Shown here: in pieces, positions 1 through 9,980 of the stretch
Position numbering within the stretch: the stretch's first letter is position 1
Layout of the letters: each line of letters starts with the position of its first letter
Source of the DNA: Otis tarda
Taxonomy: Eukaryota > Chordata > Aves > Otidiformes > Otididae
NCBI GenBank assembly: GCA_026413225.1
Contig: CM048554.1
Span: 10,804,001-10,868,000, forward strand
Direction of reading: 5' to 3'
DNA length: 64,000 nt
Translations under genes and position numbers: made by a program
Notes under the pieces: generated by a model
What the model was told of the DNA's origin: nothing
The model's input: only the letters and a program-made list of their open reading frames with translations
Database searches by the model: none

Positions 1-335
1 AAAAGGAGGAGAACCAGTGGAATCTACTTTTAAAAAAATCTTCCAGAGGCCTTGAATCAAGACAGGTAACAGGCCCTGGTGGGAGCCCCTGTTTAGGAAG
101 TGAAAGGCGACCCAAAGGGAAGACAGTACAAAAAAGAAAAACAAGGGGAGATAGATGCTACAACTGTGGCGGCCTCGACCACCACACTAAAGAATGCAGT
201 CTACCTCCGCAGCCAAAGAAGTGCCATTGCTGTCAGAGCATCACGCACACGGTGGCTAACTGCCCCCATAAAACTGTCTCGCAGCAGCCCACTAGTTCTC
301 AGGAAAGACACGAAGCCATGGAGAAAACTCCCTAG
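1..335 (+). pseudogene. LIN28B: LIN28B retrocopy, 3' (zinc-knuckle) half
   Basis: Read in frame from about position 50, this encodes the LIN28B linker and both CCHC zinc knuckles. Knuckle 1 is at 156-197 (CYNCGGLDHHTKEC, CX2CX4HX4C) and knuckle 2 at 222-263 (CHCCQSITHTVANC). LIN28B normally binds let-7 precursors and mRNAs through a cold-shock domain plus these knuckles. The frame stops soon after an HEAME stretch, at about 333-335, so the long C-terminal tail is missing. No introns interrupt it and no poly(A) tract follows. The cold-shock half of this copy lies left of the window. It could be mistaken for a retroviral nucleocapsid, but two knuckles with this linker fit LIN28B. Confidence 0.9.
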
Positions 336-788
336 GGATTCTTCTTGTTGCTGTCTGTTTGGGCTTTAAAGAAAACAAAGTGTCTTACACTTATCTGGTA
401 TCCCATTTGGGACTGATTACTCTTTTAGGCATTATTATGATTACTCGGTTGATTTACACTTGTTTTCCCTGCAATTGCCACTGTGGACAATCACCACCTT
501 CTGCTAACCACTCCGAACCATGAACAAATCTTAACTACCGTGCTCGTTTCTGGTTGCTAAATGTTAGTCTTTTATTTGTTCTATGGCTTCGCTGCGTTAA
601 TGTTTTTGCCATCTATTACTCTTTCAATTAACTCAATGTGTTGTAAACAATATGCCATTTCTAACCACTGTTTCACCTGACGTTATTCCATACCGACTGC
701 ATAAAATGCTCTTTTCTGACTTTCACTACTTAACTACCTCTTCTTAAAACCGCCCTGGGTCCTGAAGCAATCTCTGAGCCACGGGTGG
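336..788 (+). mobile_element. ERV-derived stretch between LIN28B and the LTR
   Basis: No intact gene. One frame gives a hydrophobic, cysteine-rich stretch near 390-480 that looks like a membrane anchor with cytoplasmic cysteines, then many stops. It joins the LIN28B copy to the LTR, so it is probably the 3' end of the ERV, but a host origin cannot be excluded. The same sequence occurs at about 7820-8272, 15303-15755 and 22784-23236. Confidence 0.4.
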
Positions 789-1399
789 TGTGAGAGACTG
801 AACTGCAGAGGCTTTGTCTCAAAGGATTGCTTGGTCAAGCGAGAAATTCCTCCCAACTATCTAAGCGGGGCATTCCTCCAGCTGCTGGACAGGATAAGGA
901 CGATTGCAAGGCCCCAGAGATGCCTGGTTTGTAATTCAGGTAACAACTGGGTGAGGAGCGGGGCCAGGGTCATGGAGTGGATGCACGGATGCAGAGGTGT
1001 GAGGACGGGCAGCTGGTGAGGGGCCGCAGCCCTCCAGAGGGATAAAAACACTGTTCAGACAAGCTCTCTCTGCGATCGCCCACTGCTGAAGCACTGAGAG
1101 ATTTGGACCCCCGAGACACCGTGGATCCATGGTGGTGACTATTCTTGCAACTCGATCCCAAACGCTTGCTTAATTTCCACCTTTTCTTCTCACTCTGTCC
1201 TATTGCTACTATTATGCACCTTTTCAGAATAAAACTAAGTCTGGTTGCACAGAATTTGACCTCGTTTGTGTCTTAATCTCGCTTGAGGTGACCAAAAGCA
1301 CAGCGAGATTTTCCTTTAGCTGCACCTAGCCTCCCACACTTGCCTCAGTTAAGCTAAAACACAAGGGGGCCTTCCTCTCATCCAAATCAGACCATAACA
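789..1399 (+). mobile_element. ERV 3' LTR (array copy 1)
   Basis: Starts TGTGAGAGAC and ends ATAACA. It has a TATA-like GATAAAAACA at 1041-1050 and a poly(A) signal AATAAA at 1228-1233, followed by a T/G-rich region. The part from about 1060 to 1399 matches the LTR at 36345-36686 closely, including the poly(A) signal and terminus, so both belong to one family. No primer-binding site follows 1399, which fits a 3' LTR. The exact left edge is uncertain because part of the sequence to the left (GCCCTGGGTCCT) is also shared with the 36-kb element. Confidence 0.8.
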
Positions 1400-2496
1400 A
1401 GGCTACACCTGGCTGTCAGTCAGGAAAAGGAATCAAACACCTGGCTTTGAAGGGCGAGGCAGCAGCAGCAGGGGCAGAGCATGAACACAGGGGGTACCTC
1501 TACACTCGCTCCTGAAATCTGGATGAGGTGTCAGCTAAGCCGGACACTCCTTTCTACCAACTCTGGCTTCCGTTCACCTCTTCACCTGCAGAATGCTCTT
1601 TCACTGCAGCTTGAGTTTCCTACCTGAAGCTGGAAAGTCACCTTAGAACGGGTCCCCGCTCTCCATTGCTGAGAAGCCAGCGTGGTGACCAGTCTGCTCG
1701 CGTCTCCGCATCTGACTTCCAAGCTCATCAGAAAATGCTGCAAGAGACAAGCAGCAGTGCTACACTCTGCTCTACAACAACAAGAAAGCAGCCAGACTCA
1801 TTTCTGGGCTGCCAAACACCAGAATGCAGCAAATTCTGCAAACGCGTACCCAGCATGGAAAGCCATGCGCAAGCCAGCCCACTTTCAACCAGACCCCGCA
1901 AGACTTTCACAAGCAGGAGGCAGGGGGAGGCCTCTGTGAAAGCAAGTCCCCTCCTCCTCCCCTTGCGAGTAGCAGGGCTGGAAGAGCAACACGCACCCTC
2001 ACCACAAGGAAAGGCACATTTGTGACACTGCTCTCAACAGATCACTCCACACAGTCCTGTCAATCACGCTCCCCAAAGCAGGGCAGTGCCAGAATTAACC
2101 CTGCTCAGGCAGCTCCTGCTTGGCTCGGGGGTGATGGACACGGCCATGGGCATTTCCCAAGCCAGGCCCCTTCTGCCCATGGCCAGCACAGGAAGACCAA
2201 AGCTCCCTGAGCACAAAGCCCCTGGCTGGCTTCTGCTCCCCCTGCCCCGCACCTGCAGCTCAGTGCTTGGGCCAGGCTTCCTTTATTCCACACCAATAAC
2301 TCTGCCTGACAGACGGAATTTGGGTTTGGAACGCGCCTGCGTTTCTGACCCTTCTTACCTGCCCTTTGGGGCAACACCACAGCCAGCTCTGTGAAACAGT
2401 CCCCGCTGCCACCAGGGAGCTGGGGGGCTGTAATGACGTCTGCTGAGGTGGAAACAGACTGACAGACTTTCGTCTCCACCAGATTGTTGACGCCTG
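1400..2496. other. Unassigned unique-looking DNA in the array unit
   Basis: No recognisable coding exon or mobile element. Open frames are short and overlap on both strands, with no family resemblance I can name. Equivalent stretches are 8884-9980, 16367-17463 and 23848-24945. It lies between the ERV LTR and the CpG island and may be host flanking DNA caught in the amplification. Confidence 0.5.
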
Positions 2497-3560
2497 ATGA
2501 AAAACTGCCCCCACAGTCATGACTGTGCTCCGCACCTCTCGCCAGGCTGCCCGCCGCCCGCTCCCCGCAGGACAGCGGCTCTCTCCCCTCGCCACCACCT
2601 CGGGACACGGGCTCCGCTCCTCCCCGAAACCACCGCGCCCCTCTCTCCTCCTCCTCCTCCTCCTCCTCCTCCGGGCCGCGCCGCTCCGGCTGCTGGCAGC
2701 TCCACGCGCAGCGCCCCGCTGCCGCCAACGCCCGCCCTCGCCTCGCGCCGCCCGGTACGGCCCGAAGCTTCCCGAAGCCGCGCGTGCACCCGGGGCCGGG
2801 GGGCAGCGGAGGGGAGGGAGCCCCGGGGAAAGGGGGCGCCGAGAGCCCCGGCCAGAGCCGAGAGCAGCCCGGCACAGCTTCCCGCCCGCCTGCAGCTCTG
2901 CCAGGAGCAGCGACAGAAAGCGGCGCCCAAGGCAGAGCCCGCCCCAGGGCCCGGCCCCGGCTGGAAAGCCCAGCAGGGCCGGGCCGGGCCGGGCACACGA
3001 GCCCAGCGCAGGCAAGCCCTGCCCAGCCCTGCCCAGCCCGGCGCAGCCCCGACGGCCCCTCGCCTCGGACCGCGCCCCGGCCCCGGCCAAACCCCGCCTG
3101 AAGCCAAAGCTGGGGCAAGCCCCAACCCCGTGCCACAGACCTGCTCCGGCCGCTCCTGGGGAGGGCTCGCTGAGGCGGCTCTGCCCTGGCACAGCCCGGC
3201 TCCAGCCAGGCCCTGGCCCGGGCCCGGGCCGGGCCCCGCAGCGAGGCCGTGGCGACCCCGCCCCGGGGCAGGCCGGGCGGAGGCTCCCCTGTGCCCACCC
3301 CAGCCTCTCTCCCCGGCCGCACAGCGCCACCCCATTGGCCGCCGGCTTCGACGCCTCTGGCCGCGGCCAATGGCGAGCGCCCTGCCACCCGTTGCTAGGC
3401 GACAGGCCCGGCAGCCCCAGCCGGGCCCCGGGCCTCCCGCCCTTCGGCAGCCCCGGGCCGGGCCAGGCCAGGCTGAGCCACCCGGCACTGCTCGGCCCGA
3501 CACAGCCCCGGCACGGGGGAGCGGGAGGGCTCCGGGCTGCTGGGAGGGCTGAGGCCACGC
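2497..3560. promoter_or_regulatory. CpG-island promoter with CCAAT boxes and RFX X-box
   Basis: Very GC- and CpG-rich block with a CTC microsatellite near 2644-2672. The core near 3330-3403 holds an inverted CCAAT (ATTGG at 3334-3338), a direct CCAAT (3367-3371) and GTTGCTAGGCGAC at 3391-3403. The last fits the RFX X-box consensus RYYNYY-N1-3-RRNRAC exactly. This is the architecture of a housekeeping or ciliary/testis-type, often bidirectional, promoter. All six frames are largely open here because of base composition, so the long proline/arginine/glycine frames are not taken as genes. The APLF fragment in the same unit makes an APLF-associated promoter one possibility, unproven. Confidence 0.7.
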
Positions 3561-5432
3561 ACAGCTCGGCACAGGAACGCTGAGGCCCACCTGACACCTG
3601 CTTTGGTTCCCCCGCACCCCCCGAGAGGAGCTCTTCCATGTCAGTGCCCACAACGTTCACCCCGACTCCCTGCAGCAAAAACATCAAGGAGTCAACTGGC
3701 AATCAAGTTGCTAAAACTCCCCAGTTCAGCATACAGAAATCTCTCCTTCCCTCCTTCTCCAGACACAGCTTTGGTTTGCCACGGCAGCATAGTGAAGGGG
3801 CGAGAGGAGCAAAGAAAAATCAAATGAAACGGAAAACGCATTTTCATTTACTTGACACATTAAAGCACATTCTTCTAACTAAAGAGCGACATTTCAATCC
3901 CCACTCAGAGAAAGTCAGTATCCAAGACTTCACCTGTATTCAGGCAGTCCCAACACAAAACGACAGCAGAGAGGGGGCTGTGGGAAAGGAGCAACAAATC
4001 CCTTCCCTTCTCTGGCAGCGTAAACCCTTGCCAAGGGCAGGGGCCTTTCAGTATCTACAAGGATGCTGCAAATAAGGAGGGAATGAGCTTCTCCCCATGC
4101 TCCGTGTAGAGGGCAAGGAGGAAGGGGCTTCAAACGAAGCCAAGGAAACGCCAGAGGTTTTTTTTTGGCCGTGGGAGCCTCCAGTGACCACAAGCTATTT
4201 CTCCTTTCAAAGTAAAGGCCAGTAGCTCCTGAGAGCAGCTGAAAGCCATTCACGAGATAACGCTACGACACAGAACCCTTCGGCTCGAGGAAAGGCTCGT
4301 TCGGCTTCGTTCTCACAGAAGCCATCAGACACGGGACAAAGCACCAACTGCATTCTTTCTCTAGGAAAAGGCTGTAGCAAACGGAAAGGCACTGGCCAAC
4401 AGAAGCCGACGTTCTCCACATTTGGCACAGTCGCCCAGCGTGAATGTTCACATGGGCGATATCGACAATTTCTGAGAGAAGCTTCTGGCACACAACTGGC
4501 AAAAGATGATCCTGCATCCAAAGGCAGCCCAATGCCAGCTGGCAGCAATGGCCATTTTATCTGCGCGCAGGGAACTTTTTGCCACCCAGGTGAAAAGCTG
4601 CAGTGGGTGTGGATGTCTCTTTTCAAGCGTGACCTGGCAGATGTTCACAGGGCAGCCGCAGCCACGCAAGAATGCTTCTCCCCTGCTGAATTTCAGGATT
4701 GTGTCCAAAAAGGGCCAGATTCACACGGCTCCAGTCGTCTGTCCTGAAACATACTAAAAACTTTCAAACTCTCTTTCGTGACAGCTCAGGAACGTTGGGA
4801 ACACAACCAGTGGTTCAATACACCGACATACTGTTCGCAAGCGATGTAGACAACCTGCACTTAACTACTGTGCCTCAAGAGCATCAAAGAAACGACACCT
4901 AAAAGGAAAGCTGGCAGCAGACTAACAAAGGCTGACACTGCGCTGACTCAAAGCACAGTAAAAAATGGTTGAGACAGATTCCCCAGCGGCAGCCAAGAAT
5001 CAGTCTGCCACGCAGCAGGTGTGAAGTGTAACTCCACAGTATCTATTTTGTTTCAGCAAAACTGAAGGCTTTCCTGACGCCCCTATTTTGCATCAGGCAC
5101 AGGAAGAGGAAGCATGAAGAACCTTGTGTTTCAAGCTACGAGACACCAATGGTGCTGCAAAAGAAACAGATGAGAAAATAAAAGCAAAACACTTTCAGAG
5201 CTCAGTCCTCTGGCCCCACCGCTTAAGAAAACAAAAACACCCCACCAAAATAATACACATGGACAAGAAAGGCATTGCCGAATCCCCTCGTCCCCACTAA
5301 AACCTTCCCGGAGTGCCCACATCACTGAGCACAAAGCAGTTTTCAAAGCAATTCCTCTTCTTGCGCCTCCAAGTTTTAACGCAGCCAGATCAGACACTGG
5401 TAATGTTGTTCCGTGCAGGTACTTTTTGGTCT
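3561..5432. other. Unassigned region between CpG island and APLF fragment
   Basis: Mixed-composition DNA with short overlapping frames on both strands, the longest about 145 codons on + (3638-4075) and 139 codons on - (4207-4626). I recognise neither, and neither shows domains or clear splice sites. It may be 5' UTR/intron or 3' UTR of the gene fragment whose promoter and last exon flank it. Equivalent regions are about 11040-12915, 18520-20397 and, truncated, 25985-27138. Confidence 0.4.
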
Positions 5433-5610
5433 TCACAAAGAACCTTTTGCTTCTTGCAAAAGCGTTTCAACATCTTTGTTATCCTGCTCTTCTGAACTTC
5501 GTTCCCATCAAGAGTCTTCATCGGTAGATTCGCGCTCCTCGTCCTCATCATCTAGAAAGCCGTCACTAAAGTCATACTCATTTGGTTCATCACCATTGGC
5601 GCCGTCTCTC
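5433..5610 (-). pseudogene. APLF: APLF last-exon fragment (copy 1)
   Basis: Read on the minus strand this encodes an acidic C-terminus of the form EPNEYDFSDGFLDDEDEE, then STDEDS, a stop, W, and a DVETLLQEAK ending. That order matches the extreme C-terminus of APLF (aprataxin and PNKP-like factor), whose acidic tail binds histones in DNA break repair. An in-frame stop interrupts the DS-W junction and the protein ends early. None of the FHA, Ku-binding or PBZ zinc-finger exons are visible, so this is an exon fragment rather than a gene. ERV sequence abuts it at about 5612-5620. Confidence 0.75.
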
Positions 5611-5754
5611 TCCACAGCCCTTAGTCCTACAGGGCAAAGATGTCAGATACTCAGGAATCCTAACTATGGAACTAAAAAGACCTTCCAGAGACCACCTAGC
5701 TAGCCTCTCTCCTCCAGAGGAGAAAGAATCAACTAAAGCACTCTACCCAACGCT

Positions 5755-5945
5755 GATCCTCCGGCGAGGCACGATGAAGGGCTCCTCCCAAACGGCACAA
5801 TGAAGGGCTAAGAAGGCGCAGCACAGCGCGATCAACGGCTCCTGCGGCGCGATGCAGGGCTCCTCTGCTACACCAGGACATGGGGCTCCTCGGGCATAGA
5901 AAGAGGCGGGTCTCGTGCGGGGAGCGGCAAAAAGAGGCGGGTCTC
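5755..5945 (+). repeat. Degenerate short repeats from ERV U3
   Basis: Several imperfect units built around GGGCTCCTC plus a variable GGCAAAA or GCGATG-type remainder. The stretch CATGCAGGGCTCCTCTGC-like at about 5845-5865 closely resembles 35765-35785 in the 36-kb LTR. It is therefore a U3 remnant of the same ERV family and a small relative of the minisatellite at 54.5-64 kb. Copies occur at 13238-13428 and 20720-20910. Confidence 0.65.
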
Positions 5946-6611
5946 TGCAGAGTCTTTGTCTCAAAGGACTGCTTCCCCAGGCCACAGTCAATTCAGTCGG
6001 ACAGTGGTTCCCACTTCACTGCCAGAACAGTCCAAGACTGGGCAGCCCAGGAGGGAATTTCATGGGTATACCATACCCTGTATTATCCGCAGGCAAATGG
6101 GATTGTGCAAAGGACAAACGGCCTGTTCAAACGCTTCACGAAACCGCATAAGCCAGGAAGGGCTGAACGGCTAAGGGATGCAGTAACAAACGTTAATAGC
6201 CAATGGGGAGTCCACGGATGCCCAAAAATTACAGCCTTTTGTCCAAAAGCCACCCGCACAGCCTGGGGAACGGAAGGATTCTGGGGACTTGGAGTTGCCA
6301 CTGTGCCAACACGATTATGGTTAGATAAGTTAGCCTATCAAGTAGAAAAACCAGCTGATGCTACTGAGACTACTATACGGCTGCTTAATCAGCAACTGCA
6401 AGCCACACCAAAAATGGCTCTTCAAAACCGCACGGCGCTAGACCTGATGGTGATACATCAAAGTGGACTTTGTGGCTACTTAAACCTCTCCAGCACTGAT
6501 GGCTGTATCTACATCCCTAACGCTACCCAGGCCCTTAATGTCCAAGTGGAAAAAATACGACGAGTAGCAAAAGACACTCATGAACTCCACAAATCCATGA
6601 ATTCTAGCTAG
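5880..6611 (+). pseudogene. ERV integrase-envelope fusion fragment (copy 1)
   Basis: One 243-codon frame. The first ~38 codons read through LTR-like repeats. Then comes a retroviral integrase core piece with the second acidic residue (QSDSGSHFTA). The block where the third acidic residue is expected reads NGIVQRTNG, with Q instead of E, so catalysis is not expected. It then joins directly to an envelope transmembrane-subunit ectodomain with the immunosuppressive-like segment ALQNRTALDLM. A stop at 6609-6611 precedes the membrane anchor, which continues in another frame to about 6760. The integrase C-terminus and surface subunit are missing, so this is a deletion product. The frame is conserved in all three copies. 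Confidence 0.7.
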
Positions 6612-7269
6612 CTTTCGAAAATATTTAGTTGGTTCGGATTTAGTGTTGCTGGCTGGATGCAAACTTTGGTGCAATATGTAAAAATGTTCACTGCAATAAT
6701 AATCATCATAAGTATTAGCAATATCTTGTGCAAAACCAACTCTAATGAAAACTGTTAACACACGAATGATTCCACTGACTAATTACACCCCCTTACGGCA
6801 GAAGGAGGATGAGGAAGACCTAATCGATGTCCTTAAAGCTGAAATAGCACCTTAAGACCAGACTGAGGAACTTTCTAACTCACAGGGTAGAACGTACAGT
6901 TACGCACGGAAGAATAATGAGGAGGTAGGAAATGGAGGCTAGCATAGCTATAACCCAGTTTTTTTCCTCTCTTTCCACCCCCCCTTTTCTTTTCTGAAGA
7001 AACCCCATAGCATATTTTGTAACTTGCTTTTATGTAACTTGCTTTTATGTAACTATAGTTATAACAATATATAACGAATTTGAGTAGGTAAAGGACAACA
7101 GAACCGCAAAGCCAGAAAAATCTGTGACCCGACCCTTCCGGAAGGAAGTGCTGGGGCATTCTGGATGCCCTTTTACGCGAAGCAGAAACAACGTGGCCAT
7201 CAGCCTACCACGAGGGCCGCAGTCAGCATCTGCAGCCATCTTCTTCGCAAATAGGTTCCTCAGAAGGCG
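6612..7269 (+). mobile_element. ERV tail upstream of LIN28B
   Basis: The envelope membrane anchor (isoleucine-rich, near 6640-6730) continues here in a shifted frame. It is followed by an acidic stretch near 6800-6850 and then non-coding DNA with repeated TTTATGTAACTTGC near 7028-7050. No LTR boundary is seen before LIN28B begins at about 7270. Equivalents are 14095-14752 and 21577-22233. Confidence 0.5.
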
Positions 7270-7819
7270 ATGAGGTCAATCAAGAAGGTCTCCTCAGGCT
7301 CAGCAAGGCCGAGTAAAAGCGGAGACGAGCCCGGGAAGTTGCCGGAGCAGAAAGAAGAAGGGTTCAATGTGAAAACGGGATTCGGGTTCATCTCCATGAG
7401 CAACCATGAGGAAAGCCCCTTGGAGTCTCCAGTTGATGCCTTTGTACACCAAAGCAAGCTTTACATGAAAGGATTTAGAAGCCTAAAAGGAGGAGAACCA
7501 GTGGAATCTACTTTTAAAAAAATCTTCCAGAGGCCTTGAATCAAGACAGGTAACAGGCCCTGGTGGGAGCCCCTGTTTAGGAAGTGAAAGGCGACCCAAA
7601 GGGAAGACAGTACAAAAAAGAAAAACAAGGGGAGATAGATGCTACAACTGTGGCGGCCTCGACCACCACACTAAAGAATGCAGTCTACCTCCGCAGCCAA
7701 AGAAGTGCCATTGCTGTCAGAGCATCACGCACACGGTGGCTAACTGCCCCCATAAAACTGTCTCGCAGCAGCCCACTAGTTCTCAGGAAAGACACGAAGC
7801 CATGGAGAAAACTCCCTAG
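7270..7819 (+). pseudogene. LIN28B: LIN28B retrocopy, complete array copy
   Basis: The first frame (7270-7539) encodes EPGKLPE, then a shortened join into the cold-shock domain with GFGFISM, FVHQSKL and GFRSLK, and stops after FQRP. A +1 frameshift near 7530 restores homology in another frame: GLES, then VTGPGG, the basic linker and two CCHC knuckles (about 7640-7681 and 7706-7747), with a stop at 7817-7819. The residues just before FNV in LIN28B are deleted. All exon junctions are fused, so it derives from spliced RNA, yet no poly(A) tail is seen. It sits between ERV envelope remnants and a 3' LTR. It is non-coding as a full protein, although separate cold-shock and zinc-knuckle peptides remain open. 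Confidence 0.92.
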
Positions 7820-8272
7820 GGATTCTTCTTGTTGCTGTCTGTTTGGGCTTTAAAGAAAACAAAGTGTCTTACACTTATCTGGTATCCCATTTGGGACTGA
7901 TTACTCTTTTAGGCATTATTATGATTACTCGGTTGATTTACACTTGTTTTCCCTGCAATTGCCACTGTGGACAATCACCACCTTCTGCTAACCACTCCGA
8001 ACCATGAACAAATCTTAACTACCGTGCTCGTTTCTGGTTGCTAAATGTTAGTCTTTTATTTGTTCTATGGCTTCGCTGCGTTAATGTTTTTGCCATCTAT
8101 TACTCTTTCAATTAACTCAATGTGTTGTAAACAATATGCCATTTCTAACCACTGTTTCACCTGACGTTATTCCATACCGACTGCATAAAATGCTCTTTTC
8201 TGACTTTCACTACTTAACTACCTCTTCTTAAAACCGCCCTGGGTCCTGAAGCAATCTCTGAGCCACGGGTGG

Positions 8273-8883
8273 TGTGAGAGACTGAACTGCAGAGGCTTTG
8301 TCTCAAAGGATTGCTTGGTCAAGCGAGAAATTCCTCCCAACTATCTAAGCGGGGCATTCCTCCAGCTGCTGGACAGGATAAGGACGATTGCAAGGCCCCA
8401 GAGATGCCTGGTTTGTAATTCAGGTAACAACTGGGTGAGGAGCGGGGCCAGGGTCATGGAGTGGATGCACGGATGCAGAGGTGTGAGGACGGGCAGCTGG
8501 TGAGGGGCCGCAGCCCTCCAGAGGGATAAAAACACTGTTCAGACAAGCTCTCTCTGCGATCGCCCACTGCTGAAGCACTGAGAGATTTGGACCCCCGAGA
8601 CACCGTGGATCCATGGTGGTGACTATTCTTGCAACTCGATCCCAAACGCTTGCTTAATTTCCACCTTTTCTTCTCACTCTGTCCTATTGCTACTATTATG
8701 CACCTTTTCAGAATAAAACTAAGTCTGGTTGCACAGAATTTGACCTCGTTTGTGTCTTAATCTCGCTTGAGGTGACCAAAAGCACAGCGAGATTTTCCTT
8801 TAGCTGCACCTAGCCTCCCACACTTGCCTCAGTTAAGCTAAAACACAAGGGGGCCTTCCTCTCATCCAAATCAGACCATAACA
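8273..8883 (+). mobile_element. ERV 3' LTR (array copy 2)
   Basis: Same as the LTR at 789-1399, with TATA-like sequence near 8525 and AATAAA near 8712. Confidence 0.8.
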
Positions 8884-9980
8884 AGGCTACACCTGGCTGT
8901 CAGTCAGGAAAAGGAATCAAACACCTGGCTTTGAAGGGCGAGGCAGCAGCAGCAGGGGCAGAGCATGAACACAGGGGGTACCTCTACACTCGCTCCTGAA
9001 ATCTGGATGAGGTGTCAGCTAAGCCGGACACTCCTTTCTACCAACTCTGGCTTCCGTTCACCTCTTCACCTGCAGAATGCTCTTTCACTGCAGCTTGAGT
9101 TTCCTACCTGAAGCTGGAAAGTCACCTTAGAACGGGTCCCCGCTCTCCATTGCTGAGAAGCCAGCGTGGTGACCAGTCTGCTCGCGTCTCCGCATCTGAC
9201 TTCCAAGCTCATCAGAAAATGCTGCAAGAGACAAGCAGCAGTGCTACACTCTGCTCTACAACAACAAGAAAGCAGCCAGACTCATTTCTGGGCTGCCAAA
9301 CACCAGAATGCAGCAAATTCTGCAAACGCGTACCCAGCATGGAAAGCCATGCGCAAGCCAGCCCACTTTCAACCAGACCCCGCAAGACTTTCACAAGCAG
9401 GAGGCAGGGGGAGGCCTCTGTGAAAGCAAGTCCCCTCCTCCTCCCCTTGCGAGTAGCAGGGCTGGAAGAGCAACACGCACCCTCACCACAAGGAAAGGCA
9501 CATTTGTGACACTGCTCTCAACAGATCACTCCACACAGTCCTGTCAATCACGCTCCCCAAAGCAGGGCAGTGCCAGAATTAACCCTGCTCAGGCAGCTCC
9601 TGCTTGGCTCGGGGGTGATGGACACGGCCATGGGCATTTCCCAAGCCAGGCCCCTTCTGCCCATGGCCAGCACAGGAAGACCAAAGCTCCCTGAGCACAA
9701 AGCCCCTGGCTGGCTTCTGCTCCCCCTGCCCCGCACCTGCAGCTCAGTGCTTGGGCCAGGCTTCCTTTATTCCACACCAATAACTCTGCCTGACAGACGG
9801 AATTTGGGTTTGGAACGCGCCTGCGTTTCTGACCCTTCTTACCTGCCCTTTGGGGCAACACCACAGCCAGCTCTGTGAAACAGTCCCCGCTGCCACCAGG
9901 GAGCTGGGGGGCTGTAATGACGTCTGCTGAGGTGGAAACAGACTGACAGACTTTCGTCTCCACCAGATTGTTGACGCCTG

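Larger units (their letters stand above)
1..7484. repeat. Tandem array unit, copy 1 (7484 bp)
   Basis: First of a head-to-tail series with starts at 1, 7485, 14968 and 22449 (lengths 7484, 7483 and 7481). The left array edge lies outside the window, so this phase is arbitrary. Order in the unit: 3' half of a LIN28B retrocopy (1-335), ERV remnant (336-788), LTR (789-1399), unassigned host-like DNA (1400-2496), CpG-island promoter (2497-3560), unassigned DNA (3561-5432), antisense APLF exon fragment (5433-5610), LTR-U3-like repeats (5755-5945), integrase/envelope fragment (5985-6760), ERV tail, LIN28B cold-shock half (7270-7484). Differences between copies are mostly length changes in short runs, such as a CTC run, a T run near 4157 and GGGCC repeats. 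This indicates recent amplification or homogenisation. Confidence 0.97.

Noticed and set aside
1..335. Retroviral nucleocapsid (two CCHC knuckles)
   Set aside because: The knuckle sequences and spacing, the GLES/VTGPGG stretch and the preceding cold-shock domain match LIN28B, and the position is after envelope, not in gag.
2105..3702. Long Pro/Arg/Gly-rich open frames on both strands of the CpG island
   Set aside because: All frames are open because of GC composition, frames overlap on both strands, and they shift between copies with microsatellite length changes.
3561..5432. FBXO48 as a head-to-head partner of APLF at the CpG island
   Set aside because: The pairing is known from mammals, but no F-box sequence could be read in any frame here.
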